A stretch of 30,563 nt of DNA. It comes from Gammaproteobacteria bacterium. GTDB taxonomy: Bacteria; Pseudomonadota; Gammaproteobacteria; UBA11654. Made by a program: the position numbers and the translations under genes. Positions 9,520 through 16,882 of the stretch are shown one piece after another. The stretch spans positions 1-30,563 of the forward strand of contig JABHDX010000108.1 of assembly GCA_018672815.1 (NCBI GenBank), in the 5' to 3' direction. Positions within the stretch are counted from its first letter, which is position 1. Each line of letters opens with the position of its first letter. The notes beneath the pieces are model-generated. The model made no database searches. It was given only the letters and a program-made list of their open reading frames with translations, and was not told the origin of the DNA.

Positions 9520-9529
9520 AGTATTTATT

Positions 9530-10693
9530 TTGAATCACCAAATCGATTGTATTTCTAATCCCTTTAAGAATAAAAACTTCAATTTAAATTGGAGTAGTGA
9601 ATTAGCATTTAAATTTCATCAAAGTTTGCCTAACTACAAACCTACACCTTTGGTGGAACTTAAAAACTTTTCCAAAAGTATTGGTATCAATCAATGCTTA
9701 GTTAAGGATGAAAGTTTTCGATTAAATCTAAATGCTTTCAAAGTTCTAGGTGCAAGTTATGCCATGGCACTTGAAATTGTTAAATATTTAAAACTTGATG
9801 TAAATGATGTAACTTTTGAGGGTATTAAGAAGTATTCAGGCCAAATTAATAATCTTACATTTACAACAGCTACGGATGGGAACCATGGAAGAGCTGTTGC
9901 ATGGACGGCAAAGCAATTTGGATGTAAGGCAATTGTATATATGCCTAAAGGCACTTCTAAGAATAGGCTAGATGCTATTTTAGACAATGATGCCTCAGCT
10001 GAAATAACGGAATTTAATTATGATGAGACAGTCAAATATACAAAAAATAAGGCATCTGAAAAGAATTGGATATTACTGCAAGATTCATCATGGAATGGCT
10101 ATTTGGATATACCACAGAATATTATGCTGGGTTACTCAACTATGGTTACAGAATTTATTAAACAATATAATAATTGGCCAACGCATATTATTGTCCAAGC
10201 TGGTGTTGGCTCCTTTGCAGCATCAATATTAATAAATTTCATAAATCAATCTAAACCCAAACCCAAACCTAAATTAATTATTCTTGAGCCCCATGGTGCT
10301 GCTTGTTTCTATAATTCTATTAAAGTGGGAGATGGCAGTGCTCATTTGATAAAGGAACTTAATACAATAATGGCAGGATTGTCATGCGGTATGCCGAGTC
10401 TACTAGCTTGGAATATTATAAAAGAATTAGCTGATTATTTTGCCATATGTAGTGATGATGTGGCATTCAAAGGAATGAAGATTTGTGGTAATCCAATCAA
10501 AGGAGATCAAAAGATAGTGTCTGGAGAAAGTGGAGCAGTGCCTATTGGTTTTTTACATGCCATTTGCACCAATAATGATTATGATCATATTAAGAAAGAG
10601 CTTAATCTTAATGAAAGATCAAACGTTATGTTCTATTCAACAGAAGGTGATACTGACCCTGATTTATATGAAAGGGTTTTAAGTCTAGAATAA
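9530..10693 (+). CDS. dpaL: Diaminopropionate ammonia-lyase
   Basis: This PLP enzyme of the tryptophan synthase beta fold turns 2,3-diaminopropionate into pyruvate and two ammonia. Its 387 residues align along their length with E. coli DpaL (YgeX), as I recall that sequence: the PLP lysine is Lys71 in NLNAFKVLG (E. coli Lys77), and the two catalytic aspartates are Asp116 in TATDGNHG and Asp185 in LLQDSSW (E. coli Asp120 and Asp189). GYSTM, QAGVGSFAA, the SGESGA phosphate loop and the STEGDTDP end also match. A short Lys-Pro repeat (about 242-247) looks like a surface insert. The start is TTG without a strong ribosome site, and no nearby ATG is better. It converges on ctlX with a 9-bp overlap. 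Confidence 0.9.
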   Translation: MNHQIDCISNPFKNKNFNLNWSSELAFKFHQSLPNYKPTPLVELKNFSKSIGINQCLVKDESFRLNLNAFKVLGASYAMALEIVKYLKLDVNDVTFEGIKKYSGQINNLTFTTATDGNHGRAVAWTAKQFGCKAIVYMPKGTSKNRLDAILDNDASAEITEFNYDETVKYTKNKASEKNWILLQDSSWNGYLDIPQNIMLGYSTMVTEFIKQYNNWPTHIIVQAGVGSFAASILINFINQSKPKPKPKLIILEPHGAACFYNSIKVGDGSAHLIKELNTIMAGLSCGMPSLLAWNIIKELADYFAICSDDVAFKGMKICGNPIKGDQKIVSGESGAVPIGFLHAICTNNDYDHIKKELNLNERSNVMFYSTEGDTDPDLYERVLSLE

Positions 10694-11581
10694 TTCCATG
10701 ATCATACATCGAGCTGAGCCTCCACCATATTTCTCAATAGATTCAAGATCAGAATGGATAATACTTTTATAATACTTTAGAAGAACTGTTTTCTGTTCTT
10801 TGTTATAAGCGTTGTAAGCTGTTGTGGACATAATTAAATGTGATTCATTATTTTCATCATAAACTTCAATGCAATTCCCACAAAAACTAACTAATTGTTC
10901 ATTGGATATTTCTAAAATATCGTGTGTGGATCTAAGTCTTTCCAATACTAGGTCTTGAGAATCATCTGCTATGCATTCTGAGCAAATTACTGCAAGTTTT
11001 GTGCCTATATACATCATTACATCAGTATGATAGATAGACTTTCCAGTATGACTTATAGTATCAAAATATATGAGTTTATAACCTCTAGCTTGACACCATT
11101 GGTTTGCAAGCTCAGGATTTGATCTTGATGAAATTCCCATATAAGCATGTTTATTAACACGATCTAGTACTAAACTGCTAGTTCCTTCTAGATAAATTGA
11201 TTTATCTTCAAGACTGCTATAATTAATATTTGTGTTGTAGGTTTGGTTTAGAAAAGATATATGTTTTTCAGATTTTTCTAGTCTTCGATTCATGCCAAGC
11301 ATACTGAATATATCAATAGTATGATCATCGTAGCTCACTGCCCAATTTGGAAAAATATTATCAGGACAACCTATTTGTCCTATTAGAGTAGTTACTTTTA
11401 TTTTATTTCTTTTTAATATGTTTTCGAATTCTGTAAATTCTATTAATGCTTCTTGTAATATCTCATCTTTAGTTTTTTCGCTATTAATTTCTTGATAGTG
11501 ATTAGTTTCAATTGTTTGTTCATTACAATAGAATTCAGCAGGTTTAATCAAAAGTACATGATTGGTTGATTGCAAAGACAT
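10685..11581 (-). CDS. CtlX-like amidinohydrolase (citrulline or related substrate)
   Basis: This 298-residue protein belongs to the arginine deiminase / amidinotransferase fold. It has FPNWAVS near 77-83, YLEGTSS near 130-136 with Glu132, YHTDVMM near 184-190 with His185 and Asp187, and the C-terminal GGGSARCMI with the probable catalytic Cys292. This ending is typical of proteins that databases name citrulline utilization hydrolase CtlX. Such an enzyme would release ornithine, and ornithine aminotransferase lies 19 nt upstream, which supports that reading. Direct evidence for the substrate is lacking: arginine deiminase, dimethylargininase or another ureido/guanidino hydrolase remain possible. 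A weak AGAG precedes the ATG. Confidence 0.8.
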   Translation of the reverse strand: MSLQSTNHVLLIKPAEFYCNEQTIETNHYQEINSEKTKDEILQEALIEFTEFENILKRNKIKVTTLIGQIGCPDNIFPNWAVSYDDHTIDIFSMLGMNRRLEKSEKHISFLNQTYNTNINYSSLEDKSIYLEGTSSLVLDRVNKHAYMGISSRSNPELANQWCQARGYKLIYFDTISHTGKSIYHTDVMMYIGTKLAVICSECIADDSQDLVLERLRSTHDILEISNEQLVSFCGNCIEVYDENNESHLIMSTTAYNAYNKEQKTVLLKYYKSIIHSDLESIEKYGGGSARCMIMELF

Positions 11582-11600
11582 GATTTAAGCTCTGTATAAA

Positions 11601-12818
11601 TTAGGATGAAGTATCTTGAAGAATCTCTTTTATAGTATCAAGCGCCCAATCAATTTCTTGTTTTGAGATCACTAGTGGGGGAGCAAAACGAATAACTGTT
11701 TCATGTGTTTCTTTAGCTAAAATACCTTTTTTAAGGAGTAAATTAGATAACTCCTTACCAGAGATAAAATTGGGATTCATTTGGACTCCAATCCAAAGGC
11801 CCTTACCTCTAACATCTAATATTGTTTCGCTTTTCATATTAATGAGTTCATTTTTAAAATACTCACCAAGTATTCTGCTATTTTCAATTAAATTTTCTTC
11901 TTCAAGGAGCTCAAGAGCTCTTTTACCAATAGCAGCTGCAAGTGGATTACCTCCAAAAGTTGAACCATGGGAACCTGGTGTGAGCCATTGCATAACTTCA
12001 TTGGTAGATAAAAAGCATGAAACAGGCATAAAACCACCACCTAGAGCTTTCCCAAGTATTAGCCCATCAGGTTGAATATTTGCATGTTCAAATGCAAACA
12101 TTTTCCCTGTTCTGCCAAGTCCTGATTGTACTTCGTCAAGTATCATAAGAATGTTATTATTTGTGCAAATGTCTCTGATTTCGGAGAGGTAGTTTTCAGG
12201 GGGTACAATGATTCCACCTTCGCCTTGTATAGGTTCAATTAAGACAGCTGCTGTATTTTCATTTATAGCTTCTTTGATGGCTTTAGACGAACCAAATTGA
12301 ACAGAAACAAATCCTGATGTGAGTGGACCAAAATCGTCTTTTGAATTTGGTGAACTAGAGAAACTTATAATGGTGGTTGTTCTTCCATGAAAATTACCAT
12401 CAGCAACTATAATCTCAGCTTTATCAGATGCAATATTTTTTGAACGATAGCCCCATCTTCTAGCTGCCTTGATAGCGGTTTCAACTGCTTCCGCACCTGA
12501 ATTCATTGGAAGTGCCATATCAAAATTACTCAGTGAGGTAATTTTTTCCAAGTAAGAGCCTAGAGTATCGGTATAGAAAGCTCTTGATGTTAGTGCTAAG
12601 CGACTGGATTGTTCATGCAAAACTTTGAGTAGTTCAGGGTGAGAATGTCCATGACTGACAGCAGAATAAGCAGACATCATATCTAAATATTTATTTCCAT
12701 CTACATCCCAAACCCAAACTCCTTTAGCTTTGGTTAAAACTACTGGTATGGGTTTATAGTTATCAGGTCCAAAGTTCAATTCTTTGTCTATCAAGTATTG
12801 TTGTTTAGAGGCGCTCAT
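11601..12818 (-). CDS. rocD: Ornithine aminotransferase
   Basis: This class III PLP aminotransferase transfers the delta-amino group of ornithine to 2-oxoglutarate, giving glutamate semialdehyde, which cyclises to P5C. The second in-frame ATG (12818-12816) is chosen because GGAG lies 8 nt upstream and the ATG overlaps the stop of the preceding gene as TAATG; the upstream ATG at 12842 would add 8 residues with no ribosome site. In the 405-residue product, SGAEAVETAIKAARRWGY at 107-124 is close to the ornithine aminotransferase signature, LDEVQSGLGRTG (228-239) holds the PLP aspartate, and Lys257 in LILGKALGGG is the Schiff-base lysine. The neighbouring P5C dehydrogenase would use its product. 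Acetylornithine or 4-aminobutyrate aminotransferase activity cannot be excluded. Confidence 0.92.
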   Translation of the reverse strand: MSASKQQYLIDKELNFGPDNYKPIPVVLTKAKGVWVWDVDGNKYLDMMSAYSAVSHGHSHPELLKVLHEQSSRLALTSRAFYTDTLGSYLEKITSLSNFDMALPMNSGAEAVETAIKAARRWGYRSKNIASDKAEIIVADGNFHGRTTTIISFSSSPNSKDDFGPLTSGFVSVQFGSSKAIKEAINENTAAVLIEPIQGEGGIIVPPENYLSEIRDICTNNNILMILDEVQSGLGRTGKMFAFEHANIQPDGLILGKALGGGFMPVSCFLSTNEVMQWLTPGSHGSTFGGNPLAAAIGKRALELLEEENLIENSRILGEYFKNELINMKSETILDVRGKGLWIGVQMNPNFISGKELSNLLLKKGILAKETHETVIRFAPPLVISKQEIDWALDTIKEILQDTSS

Positions 12819-14401
12819 TAGTTTATCTCCGGTATATTCCAATCAGAATCAATGGGACCAATATCTTTAATAATCTCTCTATGTCCGCTCCAGGTATTGA
12901 CAATTGCTTCAATCGTTCCGATACCTGCAGCCCTTGGATCACCAGCTGGACCAAACCAATGATTTTGTGGGGCACCTGTTGTTCTAGCTCTCATTCCTAC
13001 ATAAGTTGTTCCATTGATGGTGCTTCCTAATATTTCTTGCTGAAAGAGTAAATCATTGCTAACAATAGCTGCTGATAAATTATGAGAAATATTTTCTAAT
13101 CCTTTAAGTACAATAGGTAATGAATCGTTATTGTATGAAATGATAACTTGAATTGGTCCAAAAACTTCAGTGGTGATTAAATCAAAATATTCTGTCATTA
13201 AATGCTCTATGGGTATTTGTATTGCTGTTGGTTTTATCGCTCCATAATTTGTTGGTATATTATGGTTTTCCAATGGTTCATTGCCAAATAGACAGACAGC
13301 ATCAGGTATAGTTAATAATTGATTGATGTGATTAAAGAGTTGATTATTATTCCAAGTAAGCACTGGTCCTATACTGAGATTATCAAGTTTTCTTCTTTCA
13401 GCTAGTGTTTTAATTTTTGGAAGTAGGTCTTCTTGCCAATTTTCATGAACGAATAGAATGCTTTGAGCTGAACACTTTTGTCCTGATGCATTATAAGCAT
13501 CTTCATCACATTGCCAAGCTACATAATCACTCCATTGTGGATCATAATCTGGACCGATAATCTTCCAGTCAAAGCCAGCATCTTCAATCTTAACTTTTCC
13601 ATCCATTTCTTGAATAATTTGATGTGCTACTTTTGATGATCCTGTGAATTGAATCATACGAATATTTTTTTTGGCTTGCTTTATTAAAGTACCCATTGTT
13701 GATCCATCGCAGTAAATTAAGTTTGAGTCTTGACTTGGAAGTCCACAAAAAATTAATAATCTTAAAAACTGTTCAAAAACAATACCAACTTTTTCATCGG
13801 GTTTGACAAGTGGTCTATTTCCCATAAACAAGGCACCTAAGAACTGCAGTACTGGAATTTCTAAAGGAAAATTAAAAGGAGTAATAATTACTACCGATCC
13901 AAATGGCCATCGATATCCCGACGATTCTTGCCCTGTGTAGTCTCCAGGATTAGAGAAACCACGGCCTAGAAATCTAACACCGTCACCTGCAAAATTTTCT
14001 AAAAATGTTCTCGTAACTCTTACTTCACCAAGACATTGATTTAATGTTTTTGGCATTACTCTTTGTATTAAAAGTGCAAAAAAAGTTTCCACCTCTTTAT
14101 CGTGTAATATGTGTGCTGCTTTGCTGCAAACATTGCCAAGCATAATATACCGGTCATTATTTTTTAATGGGTTATGTAGTCCACTTTTCGGGCAGATGCC
14201 TAGACTGTTTATGTATCCAGAAATATCTTCTGTTTTTGGTATGTCTAAGAAATTTTTTCCAGTTATTGGATCTAGGATATTATCAAAGTAGTTAGTCTCA
14301 TTGATCCATTTTCCATCCAGAAGATTTTGACATTTACCTAGTTTGTCTTCATTAATTCCATCTAGTGGATAGACCGTTGCAAAGCTTTTCAAATAGTTCA
14401 T
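12818..14401 (-). CDS. Plant-type (ALDH12-like) 1-pyrroline-5-carboxylate dehydrogenase
   Basis: This aldehyde dehydrogenase should oxidise glutamate semialdehyde/P5C to glutamate with NAD. In 527 residues the usual ALDH elements are present: Asn177 in TPFNFP, Lys200 in LVKPDEK, FTGSS at 252-256, Glu273 in EDAGFDWK, and catalytic Cys310 in SGQKCSAQS. EDAGFDWK replaces the common ELGGK, and blocks such as SGLHNP, FFALLIQRV, GYRWPFG, YVAWQCDEDAY, RTTGAPQNHW and FGPAGDPR resemble, as I recall them, the Arabidopsis and maize mitochondrial P5CDH (ALDH12 family) much more than PutA or RocA. The ending is longer than in many ALDHs. The stop overlaps the rocD start, and AGAG lies upstream of the ATG. 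Confidence 0.92.
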   Translation of the reverse strand: MNYLKSFATVYPLDGINEDKLGKCQNLLDGKWINETNYFDNILDPITGKNFLDIPKTEDISGYINSLGICPKSGLHNPLKNNDRYIMLGNVCSKAAHILHDKEVETFFALLIQRVMPKTLNQCLGEVRVTRTFLENFAGDGVRFLGRGFSNPGDYTGQESSGYRWPFGSVVIITPFNFPLEIPVLQFLGALFMGNRPLVKPDEKVGIVFEQFLRLLIFCGLPSQDSNLIYCDGSTMGTLIKQAKKNIRMIQFTGSSKVAHQIIQEMDGKVKIEDAGFDWKIIGPDYDPQWSDYVAWQCDEDAYNASGQKCSAQSILFVHENWQEDLLPKIKTLAERRKLDNLSIGPVLTWNNNQLFNHINQLLTIPDAVCLFGNEPLENHNIPTNYGAIKPTAIQIPIEHLMTEYFDLITTEVFGPIQVIISYNNDSLPIVLKGLENISHNLSAAIVSNDLLFQQEILGSTINGTTYVGMRARTTGAPQNHWFGPAGDPRAAGIGTIEAIVNTWSGHREIIKDIGPIDSDWNIPEIN

Positions 14402-14426
14402 AATTCTCTTTTAGATACAATCTTTA

Positions 14427-14432
14427 ATTATA
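14427..14432 (-). promoter_or_regulatory. Candidate -10 box for the P5C dehydrogenase-rocD-ctlX transcript
   Basis: On the minus strand this reads TATAAT, about 25 nt before the aldehyde dehydrogenase ATG. It would give a leader of roughly 20 nt containing the AGAG ribosome site. The -35 is weak (GTTAAA at 17-nt spacing). It suggests the three downstream genes can be transcribed without gdh. Confidence 0.35.
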
Positions 14433-14453
14433 TTGATCTAAAGTCAGCTTTAA

Positions 14454-14473
14454 CTTCATTTATGCTCATGAAG
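14454..14473. repeat. Inverted repeat in the gdh/P5C dehydrogenase gap
   Basis: CTTCAT (14454-14459) and ATGAAG (14468-14473) form a 6-bp inverted repeat with an 8-nt loop in the 142-nt gap between the stop of gdh and the start of the P5C dehydrogenase gene. On the minus strand no U-run follows, so it is a weak terminator; an operator or processing site is an alternative. Confidence 0.25.
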
Positions 14474-14481
14474 GAGAAGTT

Positions 14482-14529
14482 ATGGATCCTATAGCAATAT
14501 TAAATTGTTTCTTTATTCAAAGCAATTAA
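14482..14529 (+). CDS. Possible 15-codon small ORF in the gdh/P5C dehydrogenase gap
   Basis: On the plus strand, opposite to both flanking genes, AAGGAG lies 5 nt before an ATG that opens a 15-codon frame (MDPIAILNCFFIQSN) ending in TAA at 14527-14529. It is one of the clearest Shine-Dalgarno/ATG pairs in the window, but the frame is very short and no strong promoter precedes it, so chance is a real alternative. The middle is hydrophobic. No family is recognised. Confidence 0.2.
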   Translation: MDPIAILNCFFIQSN

Positions 14530-14543
14530 ACTCTTCGATGAAA

Positions 14544-15944
14544 CTATATCCCAAGATAGTCATAGGAATCAGCTACTTTTTGTATAGCAATCATCATTGC
14601 TGCTGTTCTTAAATTATCAATTCTTTTATCCGAATGGAATTTCTCATGTATTTGGTAATAACCAGAAGACATTGTTTCTTCCAGTCCTGATCTGACTAGA
14701 TCTATTTCTGTGGAGCCCTTAATAATTTCTTCTTTTAGTTCAATTGGAAAGTTTTTTTCAATCATTGTTTCTAAAGCATTTACCATAATTGATTGCCGAT
14801 TTTCTTGATCCCTTTGATTCATCAGGCCATATCTCATTTTTGATAAATTTTTGACCCATTCAAAATAAGAGACTATGACTCCTCCAGAATTCGCATAAAA
14901 ATCAGGAATGACGGTAATTCCTTTTTTTATAAGAATTTCATCAGCTATTGACGTAACTGGTCCATTGCCTGCCTCAACAATTAATTTCGCTTTTATATTC
15001 TCAGCATTATTTTTATTGATAACATTTTCAACTGCAGCTGGTATTAATATGTCGCATTTTTTACTTAAAAATCTATTCCTTGTTGTCGTATAATTTTTAT
15101 AACCTTTAAATTTTCTTTTTTTATCAAAGTATTCTTTTAAGTTATCAATATTAATACCATTATCATTCGATATTGAACCGTCATGCTCAATGATAGTGAT
15201 AATTTTTGCCCCATTTTCTTCGAGTAGTTTTGCTGCATGATAGCCGACATTACCAAAACCTTGAATAATAATTTTTTGGTCATCTAGGATCGGAGAAAGA
15301 CCTATCTTTTTGCAATCTTTTTCATATTTTAAAAATTGTTTTATAGCATAAAACACACCTCTGCCTGTGGCTTCTTTTCTTCCATGAACACCTCCTTTGG
15401 ATATAGGCTTCCCTGTAACGCATGCTAGAGAGTCCATTTCAGTTGGATTCAATCTTCTGTATTCATCAGCAATCCATGCCATAACATTTTCATCAGTACC
15501 CATATCGGGTGCTGGTACATTCTGTGAAGGATGAATTAGATTTCTTTTTGCTAGTTCAGATGTGAATCTTCTTGTTATTTTTTCTAATTCTTTTTTATTC
15601 CAAGCATTTGGGTCAATAATTAATGCACCTTTAGAGCCACCAAAAGGCAGTTCCATTAGTGAACATTTATATGTCATCAGTGCTGCTAATGCTTCAACTT
15701 CATCTTGTGTTGAATCAAGAGAGTATCGCATACCTCCTTTTACAGGTTCATTATGCTCTGAATGAATGGATCTAAATCCTGTGAATGTATGCAGCTTATT
15801 TCTCAATCGAACACCAAAATTCACTGTATAGGTTGAGTTTGCTAGTTTTATTTTATTAGCTAAGTCTTCAGGCAGACCTAGAAGTTTGGCAGATTTATCA
15901 AAAATCTGGTTTATTGAATTCAAAAATATTCTTGAATTATTCAT
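14544..15944 (-). CDS. Glutamate dehydrogenase (Glu/Leu/Phe/Val dehydrogenase family)
   Basis: This enzyme interconverts glutamate with 2-oxoglutarate and ammonia, and here probably drains glutamate made from ornithine into the TCA cycle. The product is about 466 residues. The substrate domain has GGMRYS, the Lys in MTYKCS, the PFGGSKGAL glycine-rich block and PAPDMGTDE; the dinucleotide domain has GFGNVGYHAA, and the C-terminal part has YANSGGV. An acidic residue in the loop after the Rossmann strand (TIIEHDGS) suggests NAD rather than NADP, though this is inference. The second ATG (15944-15942) is chosen because AGGAG ends 6 nt upstream; the first ATG, at 15950, directly abuts the AGGAG. 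The leader has repeats. Leucine or valine specificity cannot be excluded. Confidence 0.9.
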   Translation of the reverse strand: MNNSRIFLNSINQIFDKSAKLLGLPEDLANKIKLANSTYTVNFGVRLRNKLHTFTGFRSIHSEHNEPVKGGMRYSLDSTQDEVEALAALMTYKCSLMELPFGGSKGALIIDPNAWNKKELEKITRRFTSELAKRNLIHPSQNVPAPDMGTDENVMAWIADEYRRLNPTEMDSLACVTGKPISKGGVHGRKEATGRGVFYAIKQFLKYEKDCKKIGLSPILDDQKIIIQGFGNVGYHAAKLLEENGAKIITIIEHDGSISNDNGINIDNLKEYFDKKRKFKGYKNYTTTRNRFLSKKCDILIPAAVENVINKNNAENIKAKLIVEAGNGPVTSIADEILIKKGITVIPDFYANSGGVIVSYFEWVKNLSKMRYGLMNQRDQENRQSIMVNALETMIEKNFPIELKEEIIKGSTEIDLVRSGLEETMSSGYYQIHEKFHSDKRIDNLRTAAMMIAIQKVADSYDYLGI

Positions 15945-15950
15945 TTTCAT

Positions 15951-15955
15951 CTCCT
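15951..15955 (-). promoter_or_regulatory. Ribosome binding site deciding the gdh start
   Basis: AGGAG on the minus strand touches the upstream ATG (15950-15948) with no spacer but sits 6 nt before the second ATG (15944-15942), which favours the second. It follows directly on the hairpin at 15957-15972. Confidence 0.7.
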
Positions 15956-15956
15956 A

Positions 15957-15972
15957 ACTCTACATTTAGAGT
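15957..15972. repeat. Perfect inverted repeat next to the gdh ribosome site
   Basis: ACTCTA-CATT-TAGAGT is a perfect 6-4-6 inverted repeat. In the gdh leader it can fold as a hairpin ending one base before the AGGAG. Its right-hand part belongs to a 14-bp sequence repeated at 16018-16031. Confidence 0.6.
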
Positions 15973-16031
15973 GGTTAAGAGCGTTCCTTCAACTTTATTG
16001 TCTACTTCCGTTCACTGCTACATTTAGAGTG
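15960..16031. repeat. Two 14-bp direct repeats upstream of gdh
   Basis: CTACATTTAGAGTG occurs at 15960-15973 and again at 16018-16031, 58 bp apart. The second copy sits inside two overlapping inverted repeats, TTCACT/AGTGAA (16011-16016 and 16028-16033) and CGTTCA/TGAACG (16009-16014 and 16034-16039). Paired operator sites for a regulator are the simplest reading; the regulator is not in the window. Confidence 0.5.
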
Positions 16032-16048
16032 AATGAACGATTAACTTC

Positions 16049-16078
16049 TATATATTCAAAATTATTGTATAAATACAA
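16049..16078 (-). promoter_or_regulatory. Candidate promoter of gdh
   Basis: On the minus strand TTGTAT (16078-16073) is followed after 18 nt by TATATA (16054-16049). The -35 overlaps the palindrome at 16064-16079, and the leader would be roughly 100 nt, holding both copies of the 14-bp repeat. AT-richness makes chance matches likely. Confidence 0.3.
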
Positions 16079-16079
16079 T
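16064..16079. repeat. 16-bp palindrome between gdh and pdxJ
   Basis: ATTGTAT-AA-ATACAAT is a perfect 7-2-7 palindrome in the 191-bp divergent spacer. It overlaps the candidate gdh -35 box, as a repressor operator would. It does not match the ArgR consensus (TGAAT-N4-ATTCA). It resembles the general form of TetR/GntR-type operators, but no regulator gene is nearby. Confidence 0.45.
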
Positions 16080-16141
16080 TGCTTATTAATATTATCAGTT
16101 ATTGCTAATATATATTATTAGTTAATTATTTCTATCGAATT

Positions 16142-16882
16142 ATGAACAAAAAAGAAAATATTTTATTAGGTGTTAATGTTGATCATGTAGCTACGATAAG
16201 ACAGGCTAGAGGCACTAACTATCCAGATCCAGTTGAGATTGCATTAATAGCAGAAAAAAATGGTGCAGATAGCATCACTATTCATCTAAGAGAAGATAGA
16301 AGACATATTCAAGATCATGATGTGGAAAGATTGATAAATATTTCACAATCAAGGGTTAACCTTGAAATGGCCTTAACAGAAGAGATGATTTCTATGGCTT
16401 GTGCGCTCAAACCTTATGATTGTTGTTTAGTACCAGAAAGCAGGGACGAACTAACTACAGAGGGTGGTTTAGATGTCTTTAATCAAATGGATGTCTTATC
16501 TATAGCAACAGAGCGTATGAAAAAATCAGGAATACGAGTTTCATTCTTTGTTGATCCTGACCCTAAACAAATTGAGTCGAGTCAATTGGCAGGAGCGGAT
16601 GCAGTAGAGATACATACGGGCACATATGCGGACAGTCTGAATCCTGCTGATCAACAGTATGAATTGAATAGAATTAAAGAGTGTGCATCACACGCTAAAA
16701 AAATAGGCCTAAGAGTGAATGCTGGCCATGGATTGCACTATGAGAATACAGCTCCAATTGCAAAGATTGAAGAAATACAAGAACTGAATATCGGACATTC
16801 AATTATTGCAAAATCTCTAGATATTGGGATCGCTGAAGCTGTAAAAACTATGCAAACTATATTGATTAAGGCTAGAAAATGA
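16142..16882 (+). CDS. pdxJ: Pyridoxine 5'-phosphate synthase
   Basis: PdxJ joins 1-deoxyxylulose 5-phosphate and 3-amino-2-oxopropyl phosphate into pyridoxine 5'-phosphate, the precursor of PLP. The TIM-barrel protein has 246 residues, the family length. Conserved blocks include GVNVDHVATIRQARG near 9-23, HLREDRRHI near 48-56, NLEMA, and EIHTGTYA, with the phosphate-binding RVNAGHGL near the C-terminus. The gene is adjacent to acpS (4-bp ATGA overlap), as in E. coli, but is separated from recO by the catabolic block. PLP is the cofactor of both RocD and DpaL encoded there, though this proximity may be chance. No Shine-Dalgarno sequence precedes the ATG. Confidence 0.97.
   Translation: MNKKENILLGVNVDHVATIRQARGTNYPDPVEIALIAEKNGADSITIHLREDRRHIQDHDVERLINISQSRVNLEMALTEEMISMACALKPYDCCLVPESRDELTTEGGLDVFNQMDVLSIATERMKKSGIRVSFFVDPDPKQIESSQLAGADAVEIHTGTYADSLNPADQQYELNRIKECASHAKKIGLRVNAGHGLHYENTAPIAKIEEIQELNIGHSIIAKSLDIGIAEAVKTMQTILIKARK

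Noticed and set aside
10253..10271. Short Lys-Pro coding repeat in dpaL
   Set aside because: Only about three units, inside a conserved enzyme; most likely a surface loop.
11770..12075. Plus-strand reading frame inside rocD
   Set aside because: It lies opposite conserved aminotransferase sequence and has no recognisable domain; it is a shadow of the real gene.
15960..16031. 14-bp direct repeats as attachment sites of an inserted element
   Set aside because: Both copies lie in one spacer and do not flank the block; no integrase is present.
16054..16090. ArgR (ARG box) site in the gdh/pdxJ spacer
   Set aside because: The palindrome reads TGTAT-AA-ATACA, which differs from the TGAAT-N4-ATTCA consensus in sequence and spacing.
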